Below are positions 8,364-17,019 of a stretch of DNA of 64,000 bases, piece by piece. The DNA comes from Exiguobacterium flavidum (GTDB lineage: Bacteria; Bacillota; Bacilli; Exiguobacteriales; Exiguobacteriaceae). Location: the NCBI RefSeq assembly GCF_003344535.1, contig NZ_QPKS01000005.1, forward strand, positions 1 through 64,000, in the 5' to 3' direction. Position numbers and translations under genes: made by a program. Under the pieces are notes generated by a model, which was not told where the DNA came from, searched no databases, and saw only the letters and a program-made list of their open reading frames with translations. How positions within the stretch are numbered: the first letter of the stretch is position 1; the number at the start of each line of letters is the position of its first letter.

Positions 8364-9716
8364 ATGGCATTCAAGGAAAACTTCTATTACCGATCTCCAT
8401 TGTTCATCCAAAACATCCTGACTTCTCTGTATGGCAAGTACTTGACGCTCGAGCGATATGGTCCTGCGTACCGCGAGCGTCTCAACGAACTGATCGAGAA
8501 GGAAGGCCAGGAAATCGACTACAGGTCGGAACAATTGAAGAGACTGAACAGTTTTTTAGAGTTCTCGAAGCGGCACAGTCCTTATTATCGGCGTCTGTTC
8601 GATGAGATCGGACTGGTCTTGCCGCTTGACTCGCTCGAACAACTTCAAAATATCCCTGTCCTCGAGAAGGAGACGCTCCGCTCGAGAATCGATGAAGTGA
8701 GGACTGACATTCATGCTCCGGTCCTGAGCAAGACTGGCGGGACGACGGGGACGTCGCTCCAGGTCTACTTCACGAAAGAAGACATGCAGTACAGGATGGC
8801 GCATCTCGACTACTTCAAGGGGACTCACGGATTCAAAAAAGGGATGCGACGGGCGAGCTTCACTGGTCAGCCGCTCGTCTCGGACGGGCAAAGGACGAAG
8901 GTCTTCTGGCGATTCAACAAGTCGGTCAACCAACTGCTCTTTTCGATCAACCAGGTGAAGCCGGATACGATTCCGCTCTATCTCGAGCAACTGAATGCAT
9001 TCGCACCTCAATCGCTCGACGGGATTCCGTCCGGCATGATTGAAATCGCGCGATATGCACGGGATCACGGCATCAAGTGTACGTTCACCCCCCTCGCCAT
9101 CTTCCCGACGGCAGAGATGATCAATGACGAGGAGAGAGCGTTGCTCGAAGAGGTATTCCGGGCACCGGTCTACGATCAATATGCCTCTTCAGAAGGGGCG
9201 CCGATCGTCGCGGAATGCAAGTACGGCAAAAAGCACCTTCATCACGAAATGGGGATCCTCGAACGGGACGAAGCCACTGGCGAAGTCCTCGTGACGAGTT
9301 TCGATACACGTGGCACTCCGCTCATCCGGTACCGCATCGGTGACAGGATGACGTTCAGTGAGGAGACGTGTCACTGCGGCCTAAGTGGTCCTATCATCTC
9401 GTCGATCGACGGTCGGGGCCGCAGCTACCTCTACACGGATGATCAGCGAAAACTGTTTGAAGGGGACCTGACCAGTCTCGTGCGGTCACTTCCGAACTGC
9501 ATCAAACGCGTGCAGTACATTCAGGAACGCGCCAATGAAATCATCTTCCTTTACGTGCCTGATCCTGAAAGATTTTCCGACGTTCATGAGAAGCAGCTCC
9601 ATCACATGCTGAGCCGCTTGTTCGGACCCCGGATGCTGATCATCCTCAGGTCCGTGCCGGAAATACCGAAGGAAATCAGCGGGAAGACTTTGCTGATCAA
9701 GCAATATCTCAATTAA
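8364..9716 (+). CDS. PaaK/CapK-like adenylate-forming enzyme
   Basis: 450-residue member of the phenylacetate-CoA ligase / CapK / LuxE branch of adenylate-forming enzymes, which activate a carboxylate with ATP. Motifs in order are the Ser/Thr/Gly loop KTGGTTGTS near residue 125, YASSEGAP in the middle, the RYRIGD motif, IDGRGR, and a C-terminal SGKTLLIK containing the expected catalytic Lys. The substrate cannot be told from sequence. The start at 8364 follows AGGGGATGAGG. It stands alone between terminators. A close paralogue lies at the right edge of the window in opposite orientation. Confidence 0.85.
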   Translation: MAFKENFYYRSPLFIQNILTSLYGKYLTLERYGPAYRERLNELIEKEGQEIDYRSEQLKRLNSFLEFSKRHSPYYRRLFDEIGLVLPLDSLEQLQNIPVLEKETLRSRIDEVRTDIHAPVLSKTGGTTGTSLQVYFTKEDMQYRMAHLDYFKGTHGFKKGMRRASFTGQPLVSDGQRTKVFWRFNKSVNQLLFSINQVKPDTIPLYLEQLNAFAPQSLDGIPSGMIEIARYARDHGIKCTFTPLAIFPTAEMINDEERALLEEVFRAPVYDQYASSEGAPIVAECKYGKKHLHHEMGILERDEATGEVLVTSFDTRGTPLIRYRIGDRMTFSEETCHCGLSGPIISSIDGRGRSYLYTDDQRKLFEGDLTSLVRSLPNCIKRVQYIQERANEIIFLYVPDPERFSDVHEKQLHHMLSRLFGPRMLIILRSVPEIPKEISGKTLLIKQYLN

Positions 9717-9777
9717 GCTTCACTCCACTTCACCACGATACCTTCCAAGTACGCACTTTCCCCGGAACAACCCCCTC

Positions 9778-9828
9778 TAAAAAACCGGCTACCTGGACGT
9801 CTCGGCGTCCGGGTAGCCGGTCTCTTTG
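9778..9828. terminator. Terminator between convergent genes
   Basis: Long GC-rich hairpin with arms ACCGGCTACCTGGACG and CGTCCGGGTAGCCGGT around a short loop. It is flanked by an A run on the left and a T-rich run on the right, so it can act on both strands. Confidence 0.85.
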
Positions 9829-10458
9829 TCAGCCGGTCATTTTCATGGATTCGAACAGCCGCCCTTTGTAAAGGTCGGCAATCCAGTTCAAAAATGGCTC
9901 GGACAGACGCTTCGGGAAGAAAGCCTTCGAATAGAGCAGACGGTAAGCCTGCTTCAGGTCATCCCACTGCGTGCAAGGATCAACTTGCCGGAACCTTGCG
10001 ACGTCGATGATGCGAGTTTTTTGATCCGGAGTCAGGATGATGTTGCGCAAATGGATGTCAGAAGGATTGAGTCCCCGGTCTCGTGCTTCGTCGAGGGCTT
10101 GATCGACGGACTCGATCGCGCGGCTTGGAATCAGGGTGCCGGTGACGAGACAGTCGAACAGAGTCGTTCCTTCGATATATTCGATGACGATGAAATCCGA
10201 ACCGGTGTGGAAGTGTCGCGCATAGACGGGAATCCCGGACAGTTGCTCATAAATCCCGCCCTCTTCCGATGCCAGGTTGTGGGTCGGAAAGAAGCGCTTC
10301 AGCACTTTATCGGTTCCGATGATCCGAAAGACGAACGCGCTGCGGCCAGTTCCGACCAATTGGAGCTCACGGGCGTGCGACACGACTTCGAATCGGCCTT
10401 CCTGATACGTCATCTCGATAGATTTTGATAGCGTGGAATAGTTCACCACGTCCTTCAC
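9829..10458 (-). CDS. Small serine/threonine-kinase-like protein (YrzF-like)
   Basis: 209 residues with a minimal protein-kinase-like fold, similar to Bacillus YrzF. A glycine-rich start (LVGTGRSAFVFRI) is followed by VLKRF with the ATP-anchoring Lys, the hinge VIEYIEG, a catalytic loop DIHLRNIIL in place of HRD-KPxN, and IIDVARF in place of DFG. The Asp in DIHLRN and the Asp in IIDVARF are the likely catalytic and metal residues. The target is unknown. The GTG start is not certain, because GAGGAAG touches it; GTGs at 10449 and 10446 are possible. Divergent from the carboxypeptidase operon. Confidence 0.75.
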   Translation of the reverse strand: MKDVVNYSTLSKSIEMTYQEGRFEVVSHARELQLVGTGRSAFVFRIIGTDKVLKRFFPTHNLASEEGGIYEQLSGIPVYARHFHTGSDFIVIEYIEGTTLFDCLVTGTLIPSRAIESVDQALDEARDRGLNPSDIHLRNIILTPDQKTRIIDVARFRQVDPCTQWDDLKQAYRLLYSKAFFPKRLSEPFLNWIADLYKGRLFESMKMTG

Positions 10459-10566
10459 TTCCTCTCTACCTTGATTATACGCAGAAACGAAGGAAATGTT
10501 TCACGGAATACTGTGTGATTTTTCATACCCCTTTTTAGGATGTAACGTGAATTGTGAGAAAATTTT

Positions 10567-10575
10567 TGATATGCT
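10567..10575 (+). promoter_or_regulatory. Extended -10 promoter
   Basis: TGATATGCT fits TGn plus a -10 hexamer about 50 bp before the carboxypeptidase start. The -35 region (GTGAAT) is weak. Confidence 0.4.
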
Positions 10576-10624
10576 TTGAAAGCAAGGCAAAAATTTTTCA
10601 TATCTGTTCGAAGGGGGAACATCA

Positions 10625-12103
10625 GTGGATACATTGAAGCAGTGGAAGACGCATTTCGAATCATTGAATGCTTATCAGGAGGCGGTGGCCCTCTTGTACT
10701 GGGATATGCGTACGCACATGCCGGAGCAGTCGGCCGGCAACCGCTCGAAGTCAATCGGCTTCCTGTCGACGGAGAGCTTCCGCAGAAAGACCGATGCTAC
10801 ATATCGTGACCTCTTGAAGCGGATGGGGGAGCAGGAACTCGAAGGTCTCGAGAGAGCATCTTACATGGAGGCTCATGAGTCATACGTCCGCGATTCTAAA
10901 ATTCCGGAGGAGGAGTACCAGGAGTTCGTCACGCTCATCTCTGAAGCCGAGAGCGTATGGGAGAAGGCGAAGGATCAGGACGACTGGAAGATGTTCGAGC
11001 CGTTTCTCGAAAAAATCGTCGAGACAGAGCGCCGCTTCGTCGAGTATTGGGGCTACGAGGATCATCCATACGATGCGCTTCTGTTCGATTATGAGCGCGG
11101 AATGACGGTCGAGAAGCTTGATCACCTGTTCGGAGAATTGCGTCAAGCGATCATCGGATTGCTGAAGCGTCTTGAAGGCAAACGATTCCCGACACTCGAC
11201 TGGTCACTTGGAAAAGCCGAACAGATGCGCTTGAACCATGAGTGGTTGAACGATATCGGATACGACTTCACGGCAGGCCGTCTCGACGAGACTGTCCATC
11301 CCTTCCAGACGACGATCAACCGGAAAGACGCACGGATCACGACGAAGTACGATGAGTCGGACTACCGCAACTCGCTGTTTGGAACGATGCACGAAGCAGG
11401 TCATGCCACTTATGAGCAGGGGATCGACCCGGAACTCGACTCTCTCGGACTGGGGGACGGCGCATCGATGGGCATCCACGAATCGCAATCCCTCTTCTTC
11501 GAGAACTTCATCGGCCGCAATCGCGGTTTTCTCGAGGCGAGGTTCAGCGGGCTGAAATCGACCGTCCCGTCACTGAAGGACGTCGACTTCGATACGTTCT
11601 ACGCAGCGGTCAACGAGGCGAAGCCTTCCTTGATCCGCATCGAGGCAGACGAGCTCACTTATGCGCTGCACATCATCATCCGCTATGAACTTGAGAAACG
11701 CTTGATTTCCGGAGAGCTCGAGGTGAAGGACCTTCCGCAGGAATGGAACCGTCTGTACGGCGAATATCTCGGGGTGACCCCGCCTAACGATGCGAAAGGC
11801 GTTCTTCAGGACGTCCATTGGTCAGGCGGCTCGTTCGGCTATTTCCCGAGTTACGCCCTCGGACTCGTCTACAGTGCCCAGCTCAATGAAGCGATGCGTA
11901 AAGACATTCCTGAAATCGACACACTTATCGCGGAAGGCTCGTTTGAACCGATTAAAAATTGGCTAAAAGAAAACATCCATCGTCACGGGCGGTCGAAAAC
12001 GCCGGCCGAATTGATCGAAGGGGCGACGGGAGAGGAAATCACGGTCCGTCCGCTCATCGCCTACCTCGAACAGAAGTATTCACGTCTCGTAGAGGCGCTT
12101 TAA
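10625..12103 (+). CDS. M32 family metallo-carboxypeptidase
   Basis: 492-residue zinc carboxypeptidase of the M32 family (Taq carboxypeptidase, Bacillus YpwA), normal length. The metal site HEAGHATYEQG is present near residue 260, with the downstream GxHESQS segment (MGIHESQSLFFEN) that supplies the third ligand, and the family hallmark IRYELEKRLISGE. It trims C-terminal residues from peptides in the cytoplasm. GTG start with AAGGGGG 7 bp upstream. First gene of a four-gene operon; the next start follows its stop after one base. Confidence 0.93.
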   Translation: MDTLKQWKTHFESLNAYQEAVALLYWDMRTHMPEQSAGNRSKSIGFLSTESFRRKTDATYRDLLKRMGEQELEGLERASYMEAHESYVRDSKIPEEEYQEFVTLISEAESVWEKAKDQDDWKMFEPFLEKIVETERRFVEYWGYEDHPYDALLFDYERGMTVEKLDHLFGELRQAIIGLLKRLEGKRFPTLDWSLGKAEQMRLNHEWLNDIGYDFTAGRLDETVHPFQTTINRKDARITTKYDESDYRNSLFGTMHEAGHATYEQGIDPELDSLGLGDGASMGIHESQSLFFENFIGRNRGFLEARFSGLKSTVPSLKDVDFDTFYAAVNEAKPSLIRIEADELTYALHIIIRYELEKRLISGELEVKDLPQEWNRLYGEYLGVTPPNDAKGVLQDVHWSGGSFGYFPSYALGLVYSAQLNEAMRKDIPEIDTLIAEGSFEPIKNWLKENIHRHGRSKTPAELIEGATGEEITVRPLIAYLEQKYSRLVEAL

Positions 12104-12104
12104 G

Positions 12105-12821
12105 ATGGAATGGTTCGCTCATAGAGGAGCGAGTGACCTCTATCCGGAGAACAGCCTCGAGGCGATCGAGGCTGCCATTCCTTTCGTCGAAGGGATCGAG
12201 TTCGACGTCCACTTCTCAAAGGACGGCATCGGGATGATCATTCACGACGAGACACTAGAACGGACGACGGACGGCAGAGGACGGGTCGTCGATCATACGT
12301 ACGAGGAACTGAGGATGCTTGACGCCGGATTCCGCTTCAAAGGGGAGAAAGTCAGAACGGTCATTCCGACGCTCGACGAAGTGTACGCCCTCCTTGCGGG
12401 AACGCCGGTCAAACTGAACGTCGAGTTGAAGACGGATACGATTCGCTACGATGGGATCGAAAAATACGTCATCGACAGGGCGAAGGCGCACGGAATCGAT
12501 TTCGAACGTTTGATTCTCAGTTCATTCAATCATTATTCGATTGCGAAAGTAAGAGAAATCGCCCCGGAAATCGAAACGGGGGTCCTCTATCCGTATCCGC
12601 TCTATAAACCGCACGAGTATGCACAGAGACTCGGAGCGAAGGCGATCCATCCGGATTACAGGCGCGTCCTGAAATCGGACGTCGAGGCCGCGCACGCGGC
12701 AGGCATCGAAGTGCGCGTCTATACGCCTCGGACGGAGGCAGATGTCCTGTCGATGGCAGGGATGGGAATCGATGCAGTCATCGTCAACGATCCGCGCCGT
12801 CTGAAAAAAGTTTTCGACTGA
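12105..12821 (+). CDS. Glycerophosphodiester phosphodiesterase
   Basis: 238-residue GDPD-family enzyme that hydrolyses glycerophosphodiesters to glycerol-3-phosphate and an alcohol. The catalytic signature is complete: HRGASDLYPENS at residues 6-17, EFDVHFSKDG, HDETLERTTDG, then NVELK. There is no signal peptide, so it is probably cytoplasmic. It starts one base after the carboxypeptidase stop and is probably translationally coupled to it. Confidence 0.93.
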   Translation: MEWFAHRGASDLYPENSLEAIEAAIPFVEGIEFDVHFSKDGIGMIIHDETLERTTDGRGRVVDHTYEELRMLDAGFRFKGEKVRTVIPTLDEVYALLAGTPVKLNVELKTDTIRYDGIEKYVIDRAKAHGIDFERLILSSFNHYSIAKVREIAPEIETGVLYPYPLYKPHEYAQRLGAKAIHPDYRRVLKSDVEAAHAAGIEVRVYTPRTEADVLSMAGMGIDAVIVNDPRRLKKVFD

Positions 12822-12833
12822 GGAGGACCGCAT

Positions 12834-13304
12834 ATGCGCAAGGTCGATGGTTTCGTCATCCTGCTCGCCATTTTTGCCCTCATCGGAGGGATGAGACTCG
12901 GTTTTGAACGACTTCCTGAACCGAAGCCGAAGTCCGCCGGTACAGAGTTTCAGGCGAGCAGGAATGACTTTGAAGCGACCTTGCGCGATGCAAAAAAAGA
13001 ACTGGATTCAATCCAGCGTTATTCATTCCAGTCGATCGCCGTCGAGGAGACTTCAGGAGACGGTCCGGTATCGAGTACGTGGATATACAGTTCGGATGCC
13101 CCCTCCCGGATTGCGGTCGATTGGTATTTTGTGAAGAGCTATCCGGAAGCAGCCGTCCAGATGCTAAGAAACGATGTCGGCCGGGTCGTTACTTGGGACC
13201 GGTATCTCGTCGTGATCCGTCCGATCTACGGACAGGTGAGCGATAACGAACTCGAACAGTTCGGACTGCAGTACGCGTCTTATTTCACGTCGCTTGATCA
13301 ATAA
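12834..13304 (+). CDS. Membrane-anchored hypothetical protein
   Basis: 156 residues, not recognised. Residues 5-23 form one hydrophobic helix, and the rest is an exported-looking acidic domain with a possible helix (ASRNDFEATLRDAKKELDSIQ) then beta-rich sequence. An AGGAGG site lies 7 bp before the ATG. It sits between the phosphodiesterase and the guanylate-kinase-like gene with short gaps and is probably co-transcribed. Confidence 0.75.
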   Translation: MRKVDGFVILLAIFALIGGMRLGFERLPEPKPKSAGTEFQASRNDFEATLRDAKKELDSIQRYSFQSIAVEETSGDGPVSSTWIYSSDAPSRIAVDWYFVKSYPEAAVQMLRNDVGRVVTWDRYLVVIRPIYGQVSDNELEQFGLQYASYFTSLDQ

Positions 13305-13315
13305 GGAGGAGTATG

Positions 13316-13879
13316 ATGAGGGGGAAGATCATTCTTTTGATCGGGGGATCAGGCAGCGGCAAATCGACGCTGATCAAACGCTTGCGCGAGGAATATACTC
13401 AAGTCGCGTTCATTCCGTCAATGACGACGAGAAGGAAGCGGCCGACGGAGATTGACGGGGAGAGCTACCATTTCATCGGAATCGACCGGTTCCAAAGGCT
13501 GATCCAGGAAGGCCAGTTCATCGAGTATGCGTACGTCCACCGCGCGTGGTACGGGACCCCCCGCAGCGGATATGAGCAAATCATCGAGAGCGGGGGAATC
13601 GTCATCAAAGACATCGATCCAAAAGGGGCAGAGGCGTTCAAGCGCATGTTCCCGGACGATGTCATCACGATTTTCATCGCCGTACCGCCGGAAGTCATGA
13701 AGGAACGGCTTCTGGTGAGGGGGGATACGCCCGAGCTCGAGGAGCGGATGGAAGATTATGCGCATGCGTGGGAGGAGAAGGACCACTACGATCACATGAT
13801 CGAGAACATAGACTTCGAGAAAGCATATCGTGAATTGACTGAACTGCTTCATCAGGAACTGCGCTCGATTCACCCTTAA
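13316..13879 (+). CDS. Guanylate-kinase-like protein
   Basis: 187 residues with the guanylate kinase fold: P-loop GGSGSGKST near residue 9, the GMP-binding stretch SMTTRRKRPTEIDGESY, FIEYAYVHRAWYGTP, and IDPKGAEAF. These key residues match true GMP kinases, but the surrounding sequence is divergent and the gene sits in a phospholipid/peptide operon, so it may be a paralogue rather than housekeeping Gmk. Two adjacent ATGs exist; the one at 13316 has better spacing from AAGGAGG than 13313. Confidence 0.75.
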   Translation: MRGKIILLIGGSGSGKSTLIKRLREEYTQVAFIPSMTTRRKRPTEIDGESYHFIGIDRFQRLIQEGQFIEYAYVHRAWYGTPRSGYEQIIESGGIVIKDIDPKGAEAFKRMFPDDVITIFIAVPPEVMKERLLVRGDTPELEERMEDYAHAWEEKDHYDHMIENIDFEKAYRELTELLHQELRSIHP

Positions 13880-13893
13880 ATCACGGCATGAGG

Positions 13894-13934
13894 AATGCCC
13901 TGTCTTCCGCGTAAGGAGGACAGGGCATTTTTTC
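13894..13934 (+). terminator. Terminator of the carboxypeptidase operon
   Basis: Stem AATGCCCTGTC/GACAGGGCATT followed by TTTTT; a second copy is not needed for the convergent MarR gene. Confidence 0.85.
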
Positions 13935-13944
13935 ATGGAGCCGC

Positions 13945-14394
13945 TTATTGTTTCGCTTTCTTATCGAGCTTCTGGAGAAGGTGGGTGAACGTCTCGAGCT
14001 CAGACTCACTGAATTCGTTGAACATCTCGTTCAAATAGTCCATCTTCATTGCTTCGAGTTTCTCGAACAACTCGATGCCGTCTTCAGTCGCACGCAATTC
14101 GACGACGCGCCGATCCATCTCGCTGCGTTCGCGGGAAATGAGTCCTTTCTTCGTCAATTCGTCAGCGAGAGCCGTGATCATGCTCGCCGAGAACTGAAAC
14201 TCGTTCGAAAGGGCAGAAGCGATCTGCGGACTCGTCATGCAGAGTGATTTCAAGATGAAGAACTCGTTTCGTGTCAGGTACGTGTTGAACATGCCGCGGA
14301 CATCCTTCTTGATGGCGCGATAGTTCATCCGCAACCCTTTCTCTGTCTCGACGACGAGTCTTTCCCGGTTCAATACTTCTAAAGTAGTTGCCAT
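13945..14394 (-). CDS. MarR-family transcriptional regulator
   Basis: 149 residues with a MarR winged helix: N-terminal helix, TRNEFFILKSL, recognition region ASALSNEFQFSASMITALADELTKKGLI, wing RSEMDRRVVELRATEDG, and a C-terminal dimerisation helix. The ligand is unknown. It has its own promoter, whose -35 lies inside the end of the upstream alarmone synthetase gene. The start at 14394 (MATTLEV) is preferred over 14433, which would overlap the promoter. Confidence 0.87.
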   Translation of the reverse strand: MATTLEVLNRERLVVETEKGLRMNYRAIKKDVRGMFNTYLTRNEFFILKSLCMTSPQIASALSNEFQFSASMITALADELTKKGLISRERSEMDRRVVELRATEDGIELFEKLEAMKMDYLNEMFNEFSESELETFTHLLQKLDKKAKQ

Positions 14395-14441
14395 ATGGAT
14401 GTTCTCACTCTTTCTATTCCAATTATTTCTCAACAGGGATT

Positions 14442-14470
14442 AGTATAGTGAAAAATTTTAGTTTAATCAA
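14442..14470 (-). promoter_or_regulatory. Promoter of the MarR gene
   Basis: Minus strand TTGATT (14465-14470) and TATACT (14442-14447) with a 17-bp spacer. The -35 overlaps the last codons of the RelA/SpoT gene. Confidence 0.6.
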
Positions 14471-15545
14471 TATTTTTTTCTTGAAGCGTCGCAGGCTGGA
14501 TCATCGTCTGCAACTGGCCGACGATTTCCTTGACATTCCGGAGTTCCGGATAGAACCGGCGGAAGAAATAATCGATACGATGTTCGTCGTTTCCAGCGAT
14601 CGTCAATGCCATGCAGGTGTAGGCGATCCCGATTCCTTGTCGGGGAAGGAAGGGGTTAGGCATCACTTTCGCACACTGGATGGCGAGGGGGGAGTGAAGC
14701 TCGACGGCATCGATCAATTCGCCATACGTCCGTATATCCACATAATGGAACATCCGAATCAGTTCATTGATGAGCTGGGGATCGGAGTCGAGCATCAGAT
14801 GTGACGTGACGAGCTGCTTGTCGAGCTGATTGATGACCGGTGAGTGATCGATGAAGTAGTTCAGGTTGTCGGATGTGATCCTGACCTGGTGCGGGTCCTC
14901 GAGAATCTGTCTGACCGTCTCCTCCTCGAACTGTTTGAGCTGGCGTTTGATGTTGACGAATTCCTGGTCGGCGATCTCGAGGAGGCCGGCGACGCGGCTG
15001 AAGCTTCGTCTGACCTCGGCAGGTACGCTGTTCGGATTTTTGTATCCGAGGTCGTGCTCGATCTCGGCCCAGGCGTGCTGGAGAATCGAACGGATCTGGA
15101 TTTCAGCCGTATGGTCCTTGAATCGGCCATATTCGCTAAGTGCCAGTCGTTGCTCGTTCATCGAGGCGATGAAGTGGACCGACAGATATCCGAATTCCGT
15201 CGTGTCGAGCAACGTCGACTTATCGACCGACTGATCGCGGTCGATCGAGAACTCATTCTCGATGATACGGGCTGCCTCTTTGACATCATCATGGAAATAC
15301 GTGACGATCCGTATCCCGGTCAAATCGTGGACGTCAGCCAGTGAACGGTATTTGTTCGGTTGCCGGGCGACTTTTTGATACAGACTTTCCGAATCCTTCG
15401 TCCTTGCGACGATCGAGTGGTATTTGATTCCTGCAGCATCGAGCAGCTCGGATAAGAGCACTTTCAGTTTTTGGGCGAATGCGTCGTAAGATTCCTTCTC
15501 GCTCACATACTCGAGCATCATGCCATTCAAGTCTTGCGTTTGCAA
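14463..15545 (-). CDS. RelA/SpoT-domain alarmone synthetase, long form
   Basis: About 360 residues. The N-terminal half is a ppGpp-type synthetase domain: RTKDSESLYQK (G-loop region), RSLADVHDLTGIRIVTYF, GYLSVHF and EIQIRSILQHAWAEIEHDLGYK with the catalytic Glu. There is no HD hydrolase domain, TGS or ACT. The C-terminal 150 residues are helical and unlike the short RelQ/RelP tails. It transfers pyrophosphate from ATP to GDP/GTP or possibly another acceptor. The start is uncertain: GTG at 15554 touches AGGAAG, so TTG at 15545 is preferred. No obvious antitoxin gene precedes it. Confidence 0.85.
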   Translation of the reverse strand: MQTQDLNGMMLEYVSEKESYDAFAQKLKVLLSELLDAAGIKYHSIVARTKDSESLYQKVARQPNKYRSLADVHDLTGIRIVTYFHDDVKEAARIIENEFSIDRDQSVDKSTLLDTTEFGYLSVHFIASMNEQRLALSEYGRFKDHTAEIQIRSILQHAWAEIEHDLGYKNPNSVPAEVRRSFSRVAGLLEIADQEFVNIKRQLKQFEEETVRQILEDPHQVRITSDNLNYFIDHSPVINQLDKQLVTSHLMLDSDPQLINELIRMFHYVDIRTYGELIDAVELHSPLAIQCAKVMPNPFLPRQGIGIAYTCMALTIAGNDEHRIDYFFRRFYPELRNVKEIVGQLQTMIQPATLQEKNID

Positions 15546-15681
15546 AGTGTTCACCTTCCTAGCTTCGGCGTTCTTTTTTCACATTGTATCATTCCCGCGA
15601 TTTTGTAGCACGAATCAGAGGACGCAGTTTCGAGATGCTGATTTCAGGAAAAAGGATAATTAGAAAAGGGAGGGAGAGCGG

Positions 15682-16827
15682 ATGAGTATTGTAGACGCGA
15701 GAGCATTGCCGGCTGACCATTCGGATTTGTTGCACGTGGATGAACATTCCATCTATTTCAGAAGGCGCGAGGTGGAGGGGAAATATGATCTCTGCCGCTA
15801 TGATTTCGAGGACGAGTCGATCACGAGTCTGACACCGGACGGCTTGCGGGACCGGGGACCGACGAAACCTTTCGTCCGGGACAAGATGGTCTACTGTCTC
15901 AATGAGACGGATGCTTCCGGCGGGGTCTCAAAGACGGCGCTCATCCGGTTCGACTTGCGAAGCGGACGTCTCGAGGTGCTGAACGAATGGGAATACCCTG
16001 GCGACCTCACCTTATACTGGATGATGAACGACCGCTTTGCCGTGTTGATCCATCAGGACGAGGGAAAGACGGATGCTTTTTTGTACGACATCGAGACGAA
16101 TCGTCAAGCCTCCATCAAGGACGAACGATTCTACGGTGTCACGGAAGCCTACCGGGAGCTGTACTTCTTCGGGGTCAAACTCGAGAAGGGGGAGTACATC
16201 GTCTGCAACGCCCGGCTTGACGAGTTCAGCTTCTATGAAGCGCTCGAGGATGGTATCATCTCGCCTGAAGACCCGATCGATCATTCGGAAAGTTTGCTGA
16301 TCGCGCCGCTCGATTTGATCGTCGACAGCATATTCACTGATGTCGCGCTGCTTCCGTTCGAGGTGATGTTGCGGCTCGAAGGGGAAGGGGATACGGTACA
16401 ATACCTCGGTGAGAAGGAGGGCCGGCTCTATTTCAGCGCCTATATCGACCGCAAGAACGAGGAGACGATCTATGCCGTGACGGATCCGGATGAGCTGCTC
16501 GCCGTGCAGACGCTGCGCTGGAGCGATTTCGAACCTTTCGATTTCACCTACGATGATGTCGAGTCGACCATCTTCATCACGAACGACCGCTCGGAAGAGC
16601 ACTATGAGGTCATCGACGTCAGGTCGGGTGCGCGCTATCTCGACAAGGAGCCGTTCGAGAGGGTGCTCGAAGGCCGTTATTACATTCATGAGGCGATCGG
16701 AGAGGACGCGGAGCCGATGGTGTCGATCTATGACGCCGAACAGAATACGCGGCACGCCTTCGATGATGCGTATTACGTCACTGTCGATGGACACATCGTT
16801 CTGTTGTCTGTCAATGAGCTGAAATGA
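15682..16827 (+). CDS. Hypothetical beta-rich cytoplasmic protein
   Basis: 381 residues, not recognised. There is no signal peptide or membrane segment. Repeated strand-turn patterns of the type YxYDFEDESI, IRFDLRSGRLEVL, FLYDIETNRQ, EVIDVRSGARY and SIYDAEQNTR recur every 45-60 residues, suggesting a WD40-like or other beta-propeller. GGGAGGG precedes the ATG. It is transcribed alone and ends at a strong hairpin. Confidence 0.7.
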   Translation: MSIVDARALPADHSDLLHVDEHSIYFRRREVEGKYDLCRYDFEDESITSLTPDGLRDRGPTKPFVRDKMVYCLNETDASGGVSKTALIRFDLRSGRLEVLNEWEYPGDLTLYWMMNDRFAVLIHQDEGKTDAFLYDIETNRQASIKDERFYGVTEAYRELYFFGVKLEKGEYIVCNARLDEFSFYEALEDGIISPEDPIDHSESLLIAPLDLIVDSIFTDVALLPFEVMLRLEGEGDTVQYLGEKEGRLYFSAYIDRKNEETIYAVTDPDELLAVQTLRWSDFEPFDFTYDDVESTIFITNDRSEEHYEVIDVRSGARYLDKEPFERVLEGRYYIHEAIGEDAEPMVSIYDAEQNTRHAFDDAYYVTVDGHIVLLSVNELK

Positions 16828-16903
16828 AGGGACTCACGGTTCATGATGGACGGCAGTCGAAGAATCCGGGCATATGAAATTCCGCCCTCTACCTCGAATT
16901 ACT

Positions 16904-16945
16904 AAAAGCGTCAGATGGCGATGAATTGCCGCCTGACGCTTTTTG
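16904..16945. terminator. Terminator between convergent genes
   Basis: Stem AAAAGCGTCAG (16904-16914) and CTGACGCTTTT (16933-16943) with an inner GGCG/CGCC-type pairing, T run on the plus strand and A run on the left. Confidence 0.85.
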
Positions 16946-17019
16946 CAACGGTATGCAAGATTTTGAATCTCCGACAGTGCGAAGGAGAAAGAGGACATGC
17001 CACATCCGGACGGCGCAAG

